Origin: Lentisphaeria bacterium
Lineage (GTDB): Bacteria > Verrucomicrobiota > Lentisphaeria > Victivallales > Victivallaceae
Length of the DNA stretch: 42,387 nucleotides
Assembly: GCA_900768515.1 (NCBI GenBank)
Contig: CAAGDG010000185.1
Span: forward strand, 1 to 42,387
Direction: 5' to 3'
Shown here piece after piece: positions 15,045 to 22,483 of the stretch. The stretch's first letter is position 1. Each line of letters starts with the position of its first letter. The notes beneath the pieces are model-generated. The model had not been told where the DNA came from and did not search any database. It worked only from the letters and a program-made list of their open reading frames with translations. Made by a program: the position numbers and the translations under genes.

Positions 15045-16466
15045 CTACTCCCCGGCGCCGGCCGGGAGCGGCGACTCCCGCGGACCGGATTCCACGACCG
15101 GTGGATCGTCGCGGGAAATCTTCCGGATCCAGGTGTAGCGGTTGAGCTTGACCGCGGCGACCGCGCATTTGAGGACCTGGTCCGATTTGAGGCAGACGAA
15201 GACCATCGTCGGCGAGAGCCGGAATACAAACGCCGCGAGCGCCGCCGAGGGCAGCACCAGCAGCCACATGAAAATGAGGTCGTTCTTGAGCACGAAGTCG
15301 GTTTCGCCGCCGGCACGGACGATTCCGGTCAGCGCCGGCATCTGGTAGGCGGTTCCGACGGTGGTGACCGAGAGCACCGTCATGAATTCGAGCGCCAGCT
15401 GCGAGGCGTCCGGTGACAATTCCGAAAAACAGAGGATCAACGGATCCTTCAGCAGAAAGAGCAGGATGCCGCTGGCCAGCCCGGTGGAGAGAAACAGCAA
15501 CTGGAAGGAGCGGGTGGCGGGGCGGATCCGGTCGAGACGCCCTTCGCCGATCATCTTTCCGGTCATCACGGCCGAGGCGCTCGCGCCGGCGAAGACGAAG
15601 ACGGTCACAATCTGGAAGACCGTGGTGGCAACCGAATTGGCGGCGATGGCGCTCTTCCCGAGATGACCGAGAATTCCGGTCTGAATCCCCATTGCAACGC
15701 CCCAGATCCCGCCGGAGAGGAAGACCGGTGCGCCGACCCGCACGTAGTCGCGCAGCATACTTCGATCGATTTTCCGGAGCACGTCCCGGAGCCGGAACTC
15801 CACCTTGCGATCGATCCAGCGCAGGTAGGCGGCGACCAGTCCGAACTCCACCAGCCGTGCGCAGAGCGTGGCGGCCGCGGCACCCCGGGCGCCGAGTTCT
15901 GGACAGCCGCCGTTTCCGAAGATCAGCAGATAGTTGAGCGTGACATTGATGCAGAATGTCACCAGCGACAAATAAAAGCTGATCCGTACCGTTTCGACGC
16001 TGCGCAGCATGATGATCAGCACCTGCGAGGCGGCGAAGACCGGATAACTGGCGGCGATCACCCGGGCGTATGCGGCCCCCTCCGCGATGACCTCCGGATC
16101 GGTGGTAAGCATGCCGAGCACTGCCTCCGGAATGAGAAACAGGGTGCCGCCCATCAGCAGCGCGATCGCCACGGCGAATTTGAGCGCGATCGAGGTGACG
16201 CGGCGGATCGGTTCGATCCGCCGTTCCCCCCAGCTGCGCGAGGAGAAGATCAGCGCGCCCTCGGCGGTGCCGAAGACCAGCATCTGGAGCAGAAACTGCA
16301 CCTGGTTGACCAGCGCGACTCCGGAGAGCGCGTTTTCGGAGTAACGTGCGAGCATAATCGCGTCGGAGAGATTGACCGAAAAGACAATTGCACTCTGGAG
16401 CGCGATCGTGACGGTCATCGAGAAGAAGAGGGAGTAGAATTTTCGATCATGGATGAAGAAGGACAT
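15045..16466 (-). CDS. MATE-family efflux transporter (first copy)
   Basis: 473 residues with about 12 membrane segments in two similar halves. Typical MATE features are the N-terminal LSDAIMLARYSENALSGVALVNQ segment, NVTLNYLLIFGNGG in the first half and GIWGVAMGIQTGILGHLGKSAIAANS at the start of the second. It exports cationic drugs or metabolites by Na+/H+ antiport across the inner membrane. ATG 16466 was chosen because family similarity begins there, although no clear ribosome site precedes it. GTG 16538 is in frame but lies almost at the predicted transcription start. It is divergent from the membrane glycosyltransferase gene. Confidence 0.87.
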   Translation of the reverse strand: MSFFIHDRKFYSLFFSMTVTIALQSAIVFSVNLSDAIMLARYSENALSGVALVNQVQFLLQMLVFGTAEGALIFSSRSWGERRIEPIRRVTSIALKFAVAIALLMGGTLFLIPEAVLGMLTTDPEVIAEGAAYARVIAASYPVFAASQVLIIMLRSVETVRISFYLSLVTFCINVTLNYLLIFGNGGCPELGARGAAAATLCARLVEFGLVAAYLRWIDRKVEFRLRDVLRKIDRSMLRDYVRVGAPVFLSGGIWGVAMGIQTGILGHLGKSAIAANSVATTVFQIVTVFVFAGASASAVMTGKMIGEGRLDRIRPATRSFQLLFLSTGLASGILLFLLKDPLILCFSELSPDASQLALEFMTVLSVTTVGTAYQMPALTGIVRAGGETDFVLKNDLIFMWLLVLPSAALAAFVFRLSPTMVFVCLKSDQVLKCAVAAVKLNRYTWIRKISRDDPPVVESGPRESPLPAGAGE

Positions 16467-16546
16467 GGAATAGAACACAGCTTTCTGTATGGGTCCGGGC
16501 CGGATCTTTCCCGCAACGGACGGTGAGCATGAATCCACATCCTTTT

Positions 16547-16575
16547 AATATAGCTCTGTCCCGGCTGCGAGGCAA
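16547..16575 (-). promoter_or_regulatory. Promoter of the first MATE gene
   Basis: On the minus strand, TTGCCT (16570-16575), 17-bp spacer, TATATT (16547-16552). Predicted start about 75 nt before ATG 16466. Confidence 0.6.
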
Positions 16576-16615
16576 GAGCGGAACCTCCCGGACCCGGCGT
16601 TTTTTCCGAAACAAT

Positions 16616-16644
16616 TTGCATTTTGGGGGGCGATGGAGTAGGGT
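16616..16644 (+). promoter_or_regulatory. Possible promoter of the GT-C-like gene
   Basis: TTGCAT (16616-16621), 17 bp, TAGGGT (16639-16644). The -10 is weak. It is back-to-back with the MATE promoter. Confidence 0.4.
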
Positions 16645-16677
16645 ATTGCCGGAAACGTGTGGAGAGAGGTTCGGAGA

Positions 16678-18369
16678 ATGAGCCGTTTTCAGTCGGGTCG
16701 AAAGTGTCCCGCCGTTCCGGCGGGAGGGGCGCGGATTTTTCTGTTTCTGCTGCTGCTTGCGGCGGGAGGAATCCTCCGGGCCGATACGCCGGTTTTCGAA
16801 CGGCCGGATCCGGGTTCGGCGGTGATTGCGGTCCGGACCGGAGCGTTCGCACCGGAACCGGGCGGGACGGTTCATCCCGGTTATCTCCCGTTCGGGCGAC
16901 TGGTTCGGCAGCTGAATTTCCGGGAGATCGTACTGGCGCCGGGCCGGAGCGGTTTTGCCGCGCCCGAGCTGGGCTGTACCCGCGATGCGTCGGGCGGGGT
17001 CGGCGAGCCGGTGTTCCATCCGTCGCGTCCGGCGTGGCGGTGGTGGTTCGCTCTGGCGAATCTGGCAGCGGGAGCGGCGGTCATCGGTGGCCTTGTGCGG
17101 AAACGGCTGCCAGGCTGGACGGTGTCGCTGCTGCCGGTATTTCTTCGCAACATCCTGGTCATCTGGATCGTGCAGCTCGGGGGAAACCTCTATCTGCTGT
17201 CGAGCGATGAACCGGATTTCTTCGCGGCGGCTTCCGGCATTCTCTCCGGCGACTGGACCGGTCCCTGGAACCGGACGCTCGGCCTGCCGCTGCTGTATCT
17301 GCCGTTTCTGCTGCTGACCGGGGCGGATTCGGTTTTCGGCATTCTTCCGGCTTTCTCGATGTTCAATGCGCTGTTTTTCGGGGGCGCCGCCGTTTTTCTG
17401 CTCTACTGGTTTGTGGAACGCCTGCTGGGATCACCGCGCCGGGCGCTGGCGTGCGCGCTGATCTACGCGGTGCTGCCGTTCTTTCTGTTTCACTCCGAGT
17501 CGGACGGTGTGTTCCGGGCGTTTGCTGCGCTGCCGGACCCGGCATGGAGTTTCGGTTATTACAAGAGCCTGACCTGGGCCGGGTTCAATGCGATGAGCGA
17601 CACCCCGTCGACGGCTTTGCTGTTTCTCTCCGCGGTGCTGCTGCTTCGGGGAAGGTGGGGATGGTGTGCCGCCGCGTGGACTGGGGGCGTTTTTGCTCTG
17701 GCCTGTCTGGTCCGGATCAACAACATCTTTTTCGCCCCGTTTCTTGCCTGGATCTTCTGGTCGCGGGCGCCGGTGAAACGGAACTGGCGGGTTTTTCTTG
17801 CTCCGATCGTCGCAGGGAGCGCGGTTTTTCTGGCGATCCTGCTGCCGCAGCTGGCGGTCAACGCGGTTCAGCTCGGCTCCCCGTTCACCACGCCCTTCAT
17901 TTTGCACGACCGGGCGGCGGAGGGGTTCCGCTTCGATCAGCTGGCGGGGAATATTCCGGCGTTATTCGGATCGAACCTTCCCTGGTTCGCTGCGGGACTT
18001 TTCGGGCTGGCGGCGCTCCGCGACCGGGGGATCCGGGTGGCGCTCGGCTGGTGGATTCTTCCGACCCTCCTCTTCTTTTGCGGATATGTGTTCACCGCGG
18101 AGCACACGACCCGTTTTCTGCTGCCGCTCTACGGAGCGCTGATCGCGGCCGCGGCCGGCGCGCTTTCGGGGCAGGGGCGAAGGCGATGGCGGGAGGCGGC
18201 GCTGCTGGTTGCCGCGACTGCGCTGTTCTGGTATTTTCAGCTGGTCTGGCCGCTGTTTTTTCTGGCGCTGGCGGAGGCGGTGCGACTGCTTGTCGACACC
18301 TGGCGGGAGGTGGCGTCCTCTTTTGAAAAAAACGTTTTCTCCGGTTCTTCCGGCCGCATTGACGCTTGA
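16678..18369 (+). CDS. Polytopic membrane protein, GT-C glycosyltransferase-like
   Basis: 563 residues. After an N-terminal hydrophobic segment (about 17-34), a periplasmic stretch of about 80 residues precedes at least ten membrane spans. The first large loop after a span carries SSDEPDFFAAASGILSG, the acidic D-E motif placed where GT-C enzymes of the PMT/ArnT type hold their catalytic carboxylates. These use lipid-linked sugars at the periplasmic face. ATG 16678 has ggag close by and gagagg about 10 nt upstream; GTG 16657 is an in-frame alternative. Substrate unknown; LPS or glycoprotein modification is the general expectation. Confidence 0.65.
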   Translation: MSRFQSGRKCPAVPAGGARIFLFLLLLAAGGILRADTPVFERPDPGSAVIAVRTGAFAPEPGGTVHPGYLPFGRLVRQLNFREIVLAPGRSGFAAPELGCTRDASGGVGEPVFHPSRPAWRWWFALANLAAGAAVIGGLVRKRLPGWTVSLLPVFLRNILVIWIVQLGGNLYLLSSDEPDFFAAASGILSGDWTGPWNRTLGLPLLYLPFLLLTGADSVFGILPAFSMFNALFFGGAAVFLLYWFVERLLGSPRRALACALIYAVLPFFLFHSESDGVFRAFAALPDPAWSFGYYKSLTWAGFNAMSDTPSTALLFLSAVLLLRGRWGWCAAAWTGGVFALACLVRINNIFFAPFLAWIFWSRAPVKRNWRVFLAPIVAGSAVFLAILLPQLAVNAVQLGSPFTTPFILHDRAAEGFRFDQLAGNIPALFGSNLPWFAAGLFGLAALRDRGIRVALGWWILPTLLFFCGYVFTAEHTTRFLLPLYGALIAAAAGALSGQGRRRWREAALLVAATALFWYFQLVWPLFFLALAEAVRLLVDTWREVASSFEKNVFSGSSGRIDA

Positions 18370-18393
18370 AAAAGCGGAGGATTACATTATATT
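18366..18393 (+). promoter_or_regulatory. Promoter of the second MATE gene
   Basis: TTGAAA (18366-18371), 16 bp, TATATT (18388-18393). The -35 overlaps the stop codon of the preceding gene; about 100 nt of leader follows with no structure I would call. Confidence 0.6.
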
Positions 18394-18490
18394 TATAGGT
18401 TCCGAACAAATGGAGTTGTTTTCGAAGTCCTGACGGGAAAGCCGCCCGGCGCGGGCAGGCTCCTGTCGCCGCGGTAAGATCTGGAGTTTT

Positions 18491-19960
18491 TTGAAATTGG
18501 AAAAGAAGCCCGTATACACTTCCGGCTCGGTCCGGAAAACCATGCTGAAGACCGCCTGCGGAATGGTCGCGGGCACGCTCTCGATGTCGGGGTACAATCT
18601 TGCCGACACCTATTTTGTCGGGCAGTTGACCGGGGAGTCGCCAATGGCGGCGATGGGGTTCACCTTTCCGGTGATCATGCTGGTGGGATGTCTGTTTCAC
18701 GGACTCGGCATCGGGGTCATGACCACGGCGGCGCAGGCGCTGGGGGCGCGGAAACGTTTCCGGGCGGCGACGCTGATCACCTCCGGGATCTGGCTGGTGG
18801 TGGCGTTTTCGATTTTTCTGGCGGCGTTGGGCATGGCGTTTTCCGGGTGGCTCTTCTCCCGTTTCGGTGCGACCGGGGAGACGCTGGAACTGGTCAACGG
18901 CTATATGCGGATCTGGTTTTTCGGCTGTGCGACCGCTTCGCTGTGCATGACCGGAAACGACGTTCTGATCGCGGTCGGGGACTCCCGGATGGTCAGTGTG
19001 CTGATGTTTCTCGGCATGCTGGTCAACGTGGCGCTGGATCCAATTCTCATTTTCGGGTTTGGCTGGATTCCTGCGATGGGGATCCGGGGTGCGGCGCTGG
19101 CGACGGTGATTGCGCAGGGGGTGTGCGCGCTGGCGGTGCTGCTGGCGGTGGCGAAACGGCATGGACTGATCCGATTCCGCCGGATGCCGTGGGGTGAGGT
19201 CCGCCCCGCCTGGAACCGGATTGTCCGCTTCGCCGGTCCCGCGACGCTGGGGATGCTGATGATGCCGATCGGTTCGGTGATCCTGACCCATATCACTTCG
19301 GAGTTCGGAGACGCCGCGGTCGGCGGCGTCGCTGCCGCGGGGCGGCTGGAGGCGGTGGCTTTCGTGTTCCCGATGTCGCTGGGGATGTCGCTGACTCCGT
19401 TCATCGGGCAGAACTACGGTGCGAAACTCTACGGGCGGATCCGGGAGGGGAGGCGGTTTGCAATGCGCTTCGCGCTCGGATTTCTGCTGGCGGCGGCGGT
19501 GATCTACTTCTTCATCGCGGACTGGGTGGCCGCCTGGTTTCTGGCGGAGCCGGCGCTGCGTCCGATCATGGCCGAATGTCTGCGGATTACCGCGTGGGGG
19601 TTCGCGGGGGTGGAGATTCACCGTTTTGCCGGTTTCACCTACACCGGCTGCGGCCGGCCTTCAGTTGCGGCGTGGCTGAATGCGTTGCGGATCATGGTGT
19701 TCATGGTGCCGTTCTCGTTGCTGGCGCTCTATTTCCGTTCCCTCACCGGACTGTTTGTCGCCCGGCTGGCCGCGGATGTGCTCGCCGGCGGCATCGGCTG
19801 GGTCCTCGCCAGCCGGATGACCTGGCGGCTGCCGGCGGATGGCGAACCGCATCCGGTTCCGGTTTCAAAGCGGGAATTGTTCCGTCGTCTGTTCCCCGGG
19901 CGTCTGCGGGCGCTGGTCTTTGCCCAGAACGACATCGACGGGCGCAGCAGTACGCAATAG
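18491..19960 (+). CDS. MATE-family efflux transporter (second copy, NorM/DinF-like)
   Basis: 489 residues, 12 predicted spans. The first half has GYNLADTYFVGQLTGESPMAAMG and PVIMLVGCLFHGLGIGVMTTAAQALGA, and NVALDPILIFGFGWIPAMGIRGAALATVIAQ is the classic MATE span 5-6 signature. It is only distantly similar to the first copy. The start is TTG 18491 with GGAG 4 nt upstream, or TTG 18497 with better spacing; no ATG precedes the first span. It ends before a strong terminator. Confidence 0.9.
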   Translation: MKLEKKPVYTSGSVRKTMLKTACGMVAGTLSMSGYNLADTYFVGQLTGESPMAAMGFTFPVIMLVGCLFHGLGIGVMTTAAQALGARKRFRAATLITSGIWLVVAFSIFLAALGMAFSGWLFSRFGATGETLELVNGYMRIWFFGCATASLCMTGNDVLIAVGDSRMVSVLMFLGMLVNVALDPILIFGFGWIPAMGIRGAALATVIAQGVCALAVLLAVAKRHGLIRFRRMPWGEVRPAWNRIVRFAGPATLGMLMMPIGSVILTHITSEFGDAAVGGVAAAGRLEAVAFVFPMSLGMSLTPFIGQNYGAKLYGRIREGRRFAMRFALGFLLAAAVIYFFIADWVAAWFLAEPALRPIMAECLRITAWGFAGVEIHRFAGFTYTGCGRPSVAAWLNALRIMVFMVPFSLLALYFRSLTGLFVARLAADVLAGGIGWVLASRMTWRLPADGEPHPVPVSKRELFRRLFPGRLRALVFAQNDIDGRSSTQ

Positions 19961-20012
19961 TGCGTGGCGGCACCTTCTCCGGCGGCGTCCGGGCGTCATG
20001 TTTTGAGCAGGG

Positions 20013-20039
20013 GCGGCATCTTTCCGGTGCCGCTTTTTT
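20013..20039 (+). terminator. Rho-independent terminator after the second MATE gene
   Basis: GCGGCATC (20013-20020) pairs with GGTGCCGC (20026-20033) around a 5-nt loop, then T6 (20034-20039). The rest of 19961-20180 shows no supported gene. Confidence 0.85.
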
Positions 20040-20180
20040 CGTGGCGGCGGCACAGTTGCGGGAAGGGGCGTTTTTCATCGTTCCATCCGAGGATTCGTCT
20101 GGAAATTCAACTGTCCGGGATCCCGGAAAAATGACAGGAAACAACCGGGGTGCGGAGAATTCCAGGGGAAAAAACAAAAA

Positions 20181-20254
20181 TGGAGCGGGTGACCGGAGTC
20201 GAACCGGCGTCGCCAGCTTGGGAAGCTGGAGCATGACCGTTTTGCTACACCCGC
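20181..20254 (-). tRNA. tRNA-Gly (CCC)
   Basis: 74 nt with encoded CCA. Acceptor GCGGGTG/CACCCGC, discriminator T. Anticodon stem CCAGC/GCTGG with loop TTCCCAA, giving anticodon CCC. T arm with GGTTCGACTCC. Confidence 0.97.
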
Positions 20255-20270
20255 ATCTGGTATGGAATAA

Positions 20271-20298
20271 AATATAGTTCGCTCCGTCCGGATTGCAA
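20271..20298 (-). promoter_or_regulatory. Promoter of tRNA-Gly
   Basis: On the minus strand, TTGCAA (20293-20298), 16 bp, TATATT (20271-20276), placing transcription start a few bases before the tRNA. Confidence 0.65.
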
Positions 20299-20439
20299 GT
20301 GCGGGGGATGAGAAAATCGGAAAAAAAGCTTTCTGCAAGAAAACCTGCAGTTTCCACGCCGGAAATTTGCATGAATCCGAAAGCGGTGATACCTTATGAC
20401 CGGACATCAATTTTCAATTCACAACCGGGACCGATGACG

Positions 20440-20823
20440 ATGATGAAGAAGCTGTTCATTCTTGCCGGGGCGCTCCTGCTGCTTGCCGGCTGCGCGACAA
20501 CCAAACGACTGCCTTCCGAGGATATCGAGGTGTTTGACCTCTACGCGCGGGAGATCGCGATCATGAAGAATCCGATGCTGCCGGCGAATTCGAAGGAGAA
20601 GTACGAGACGATCAAGTACCTGCTCGGGAAGATCGATTTCACCCTGACGCGGGAGACCAAGACCCTCAACGACCTGCTTTATTACGGCGATGCGCTGGTG
20701 GATTCTCCGAATGCGACGGCGCGGACCATTATCTTCAACTATCAATACGGCGACCACTATATCCGCCTTGAATTCCACACCTACGATGTCTTCGTGGTCC
20801 GGGTCAACATCTACGAGAAATGA
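20440..20823 (+). CDS. Small lipoprotein of unknown function
   Basis: 127 residues. MMKKLFILAGALLLLAGC is a lipoprotein signal with lipobox LLAGC-ATT, so the mature protein is anchored by lipid. The remaining part of about 110 residues (EDIEVFDLYAREIAIMK, NDLLYYGDALVDSPNATART, YIRLEFHTYDVFVVRVNIYEK) looks like a compact alpha/beta domain that I do not recognise. The start is ATG 20440, 9 nt after ccggga; ATG 20434 and 20443 are in frame. It ends 31 bp before tadA. Confidence 0.8.
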   Translation: MMKKLFILAGALLLLAGCATTKRLPSEDIEVFDLYAREIAIMKNPMLPANSKEKYETIKYLLGKIDFTLTRETKTLNDLLYYGDALVDSPNATARTIIFNYQYGDHYIRLEFHTYDVFVVRVNIYEK

Positions 20824-20854
20824 GCCGCTCCCGGAGGAGGAGCTGGAGTTCTTC

Positions 20855-21391
20855 ATGCGCGAGGCGCTCCGCGAGGCGGAGGCCGCGGGTGCAGCCGGTG
20901 AAGTGCCGATCGGGGCGGTTGCGGTGTGTTCCGGCCGGATCGTGGCGCGTGCCCGGAACCGGGTCGAGGAGCACGGCAGTGTGACCGGCCACGCGGAGAT
21001 TGAACTTCTGCGCGCACTGGAAAGGAGTACCGGCGACTGGCGGATGGATTCCTTCGACGTTTTCGTGACCAAGGAACCCTGTCCAATGTGCGCGGGCGCT
21101 CTGGTCAACGCCCGGGTGAGGCGGATCGTTTTCGGTGTCGGAGATCCGGCGTTCGGGGGGTGCGGCGGCGCGGTCGACATTCCGGGGTTGCCCGGCGCGC
21201 TCTGGCATCCGGAGGTGATTCCCGGAGTGCTGGCGGAGGAGTCGCTGGAACGGATCCGGAGTTTTTTCCGGGAGGCGCGGCGGCGGGCGAAACAGGAACG
21301 GGAAAAGGGTGCTCCCTCCGGGAAATTTGACGGCGGACCGAAATGCTGCTATATTGCAGATAAAAAACATGGGGTCGGTGACGATGAGTGA
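20855..21391 (+). CDS. tadA: tRNA adenosine(34) deaminase TadA
   Basis: 178 residues. It converts A34 of tRNA-Arg(ACG) to inosine. It has EVPIGAVAV, the zinc/catalytic GHAEIELL and PCPMCAGAL (HAE...PCxxC), and GGCGGAVDI. ATG 20855 follows a ggaggaggagctgg ribosome site, and the usual MREALREAE start fits the family. The C-terminal tail (about 20 residues beyond the usual end) runs through the promoter of the next gene and overlaps its start by 8 nt, so the tail may reflect compaction rather than function. Confidence 0.94.
   Translation: MREALREAEAAGAAGEVPIGAVAVCSGRIVARARNRVEEHGSVTGHAEIELLRALERSTGDWRMDSFDVFVTKEPCPMCAGALVNARVRRIVFGVGDPAFGGCGGAVDIPGLPGALWHPEVIPGVLAEESLERIRSFFREARRRAKQEREKGAPSGKFDGGPKCCYIADKKHGVGDDE
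21327..21355 (+). promoter_or_regulatory. Internal promoter for the SGNH hydrolase-kinase pair
   Basis: TTGACG (21327-21332), 17 bp, TATATT (21350-21355), inside the 3' end of tadA. Predicted start near 21362, about 20 nt before ATG 21384. It is one of the best promoter matches in the window. Confidence 0.7.
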
Positions 21392-22481
21392 ATTCCAGTT
21401 GACCGAAGAGATGCGGCGGCGGGCGTGGATTTCGGAGGGCGCCCGGGAGCGATGGTTGCGATTCCGGCGGAAACTGCGCCGGGGAGAACCGGTGGTCTAC
21501 GGTGCGATCGGCGGTTCGATCACCGAGGGGGCGGGAGCCTCTTCGCCGGGCAACAGCTATGTGGGGCTGCTCGGCCGGGCACTTTCCGGACGGACCTGCA
21601 CCCGGCTGGTCAACGCCGGAATCGGCGCATCCGACAGCTGTTATGCCGCGTTCCGGGCGGGGCGCGATCTTCTGCCGGCGAATCCCGACCTGGTTACGAT
21701 CGAGTTCGCCGTCAACGATCCGGGCAATCCGGATCGGCGGGATTCTTACGAGGGACTGGTTCGCGCGGTTCTCGAAGCGTGTCCGGATGCGCTGGTGATC
21801 CTGATTTTCACGCTCCGGTGGGATGGCGCCAACACGCAGGCCGATCAGATTCCGATCGGGCGGCACTACGATCTGCCCATGCTCTCTTATCGCGACGCGG
21901 TCTGGCCGGAAATGGAAGCCGGACGTCTTCGCTGGGAGGAGATCTCCCCGGACCAGGTTCACCCCAACGATTGCGGACACCGGCTGATTTTTGAGCTGCT
22001 CGCCTCCCGGCTCTTCGATGCCCCGCCGGAAGTTCCGGTGCTGCCGGCTCCGCTCTCGAAGCGGGCGCTGGACTTCGTGGGCGGCCGGGTAGTCAACTGC
22101 GATGCGATGCAGGTGGTGGCAAATTCCGGATGGGAGATTATGCCGTCGATCCGGCAGTCGTGCTGCTTCGGCGCCGAGACGCCGGGAGCCGAACTGGAAC
22201 TGGAAGTGGAAGGTCGGCTGATCTATGCCGGTTATCGCTGTTACGCCGGTGATTTCGGCCAGGCGGAGGCCTCCGCCGACGGCGGGGCGCCGCAGCTTCT
22301 GGAGGGTTTTTTCGTGATGCCGCCGAACAACCACGGCTGGCGCGGCGGCCATGTTCTGCTGGCCAAACTGGTGGAGGCTCCGAAGCCGGGAAAGCACCGG
22401 CTTCGGTTCCGTCTGCTTGAGAGTCGGCATCCGGAGAGCGGCGGCCACCAGTTCCGGCTGGAATATCTTCTGGTGCGCTGA
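21384..22481 (+). CDS. SGNH/GDSL-family hydrolase
   Basis: 365 residues, no signal peptide. Block I is GAIGGSITEGAG (nucleophile Ser in GGSIT), block II is NAGIGASDSCYA, block III is EFAVND, and block V is DQVHPNDCGH with the Asp-x-x-His pair. A C-terminal beta-rich domain of about 120 residues (from RALDFVGGRVVNCDAM) ends LEYLLVR. Such enzymes deacylate sugars or lipids. Start at ATG 21384; ATG 21369 is in frame but almost leaderless. It ends 2 bp before the kinase gene, so the two are probably expressed together. Confidence 0.85.
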   Translation: MSEFQLTEEMRRRAWISEGARERWLRFRRKLRRGEPVVYGAIGGSITEGAGASSPGNSYVGLLGRALSGRTCTRLVNAGIGASDSCYAAFRAGRDLLPANPDLVTIEFAVNDPGNPDRRDSYEGLVRAVLEACPDALVILIFTLRWDGANTQADQIPIGRHYDLPMLSYRDAVWPEMEAGRLRWEEISPDQVHPNDCGHRLIFELLASRLFDAPPEVPVLPAPLSKRALDFVGGRVVNCDAMQVVANSGWEIMPSIRQSCCFGAETPGAELELEVEGRLIYAGYRCYAGDFGQAEASADGGAPQLLEGFFVMPPNNHGWRGGHVLLAKLVEAPKPGKHRLRFRLLESRHPESGGHQFRLEYLLVR

Positions 22482-22483
22482 AG

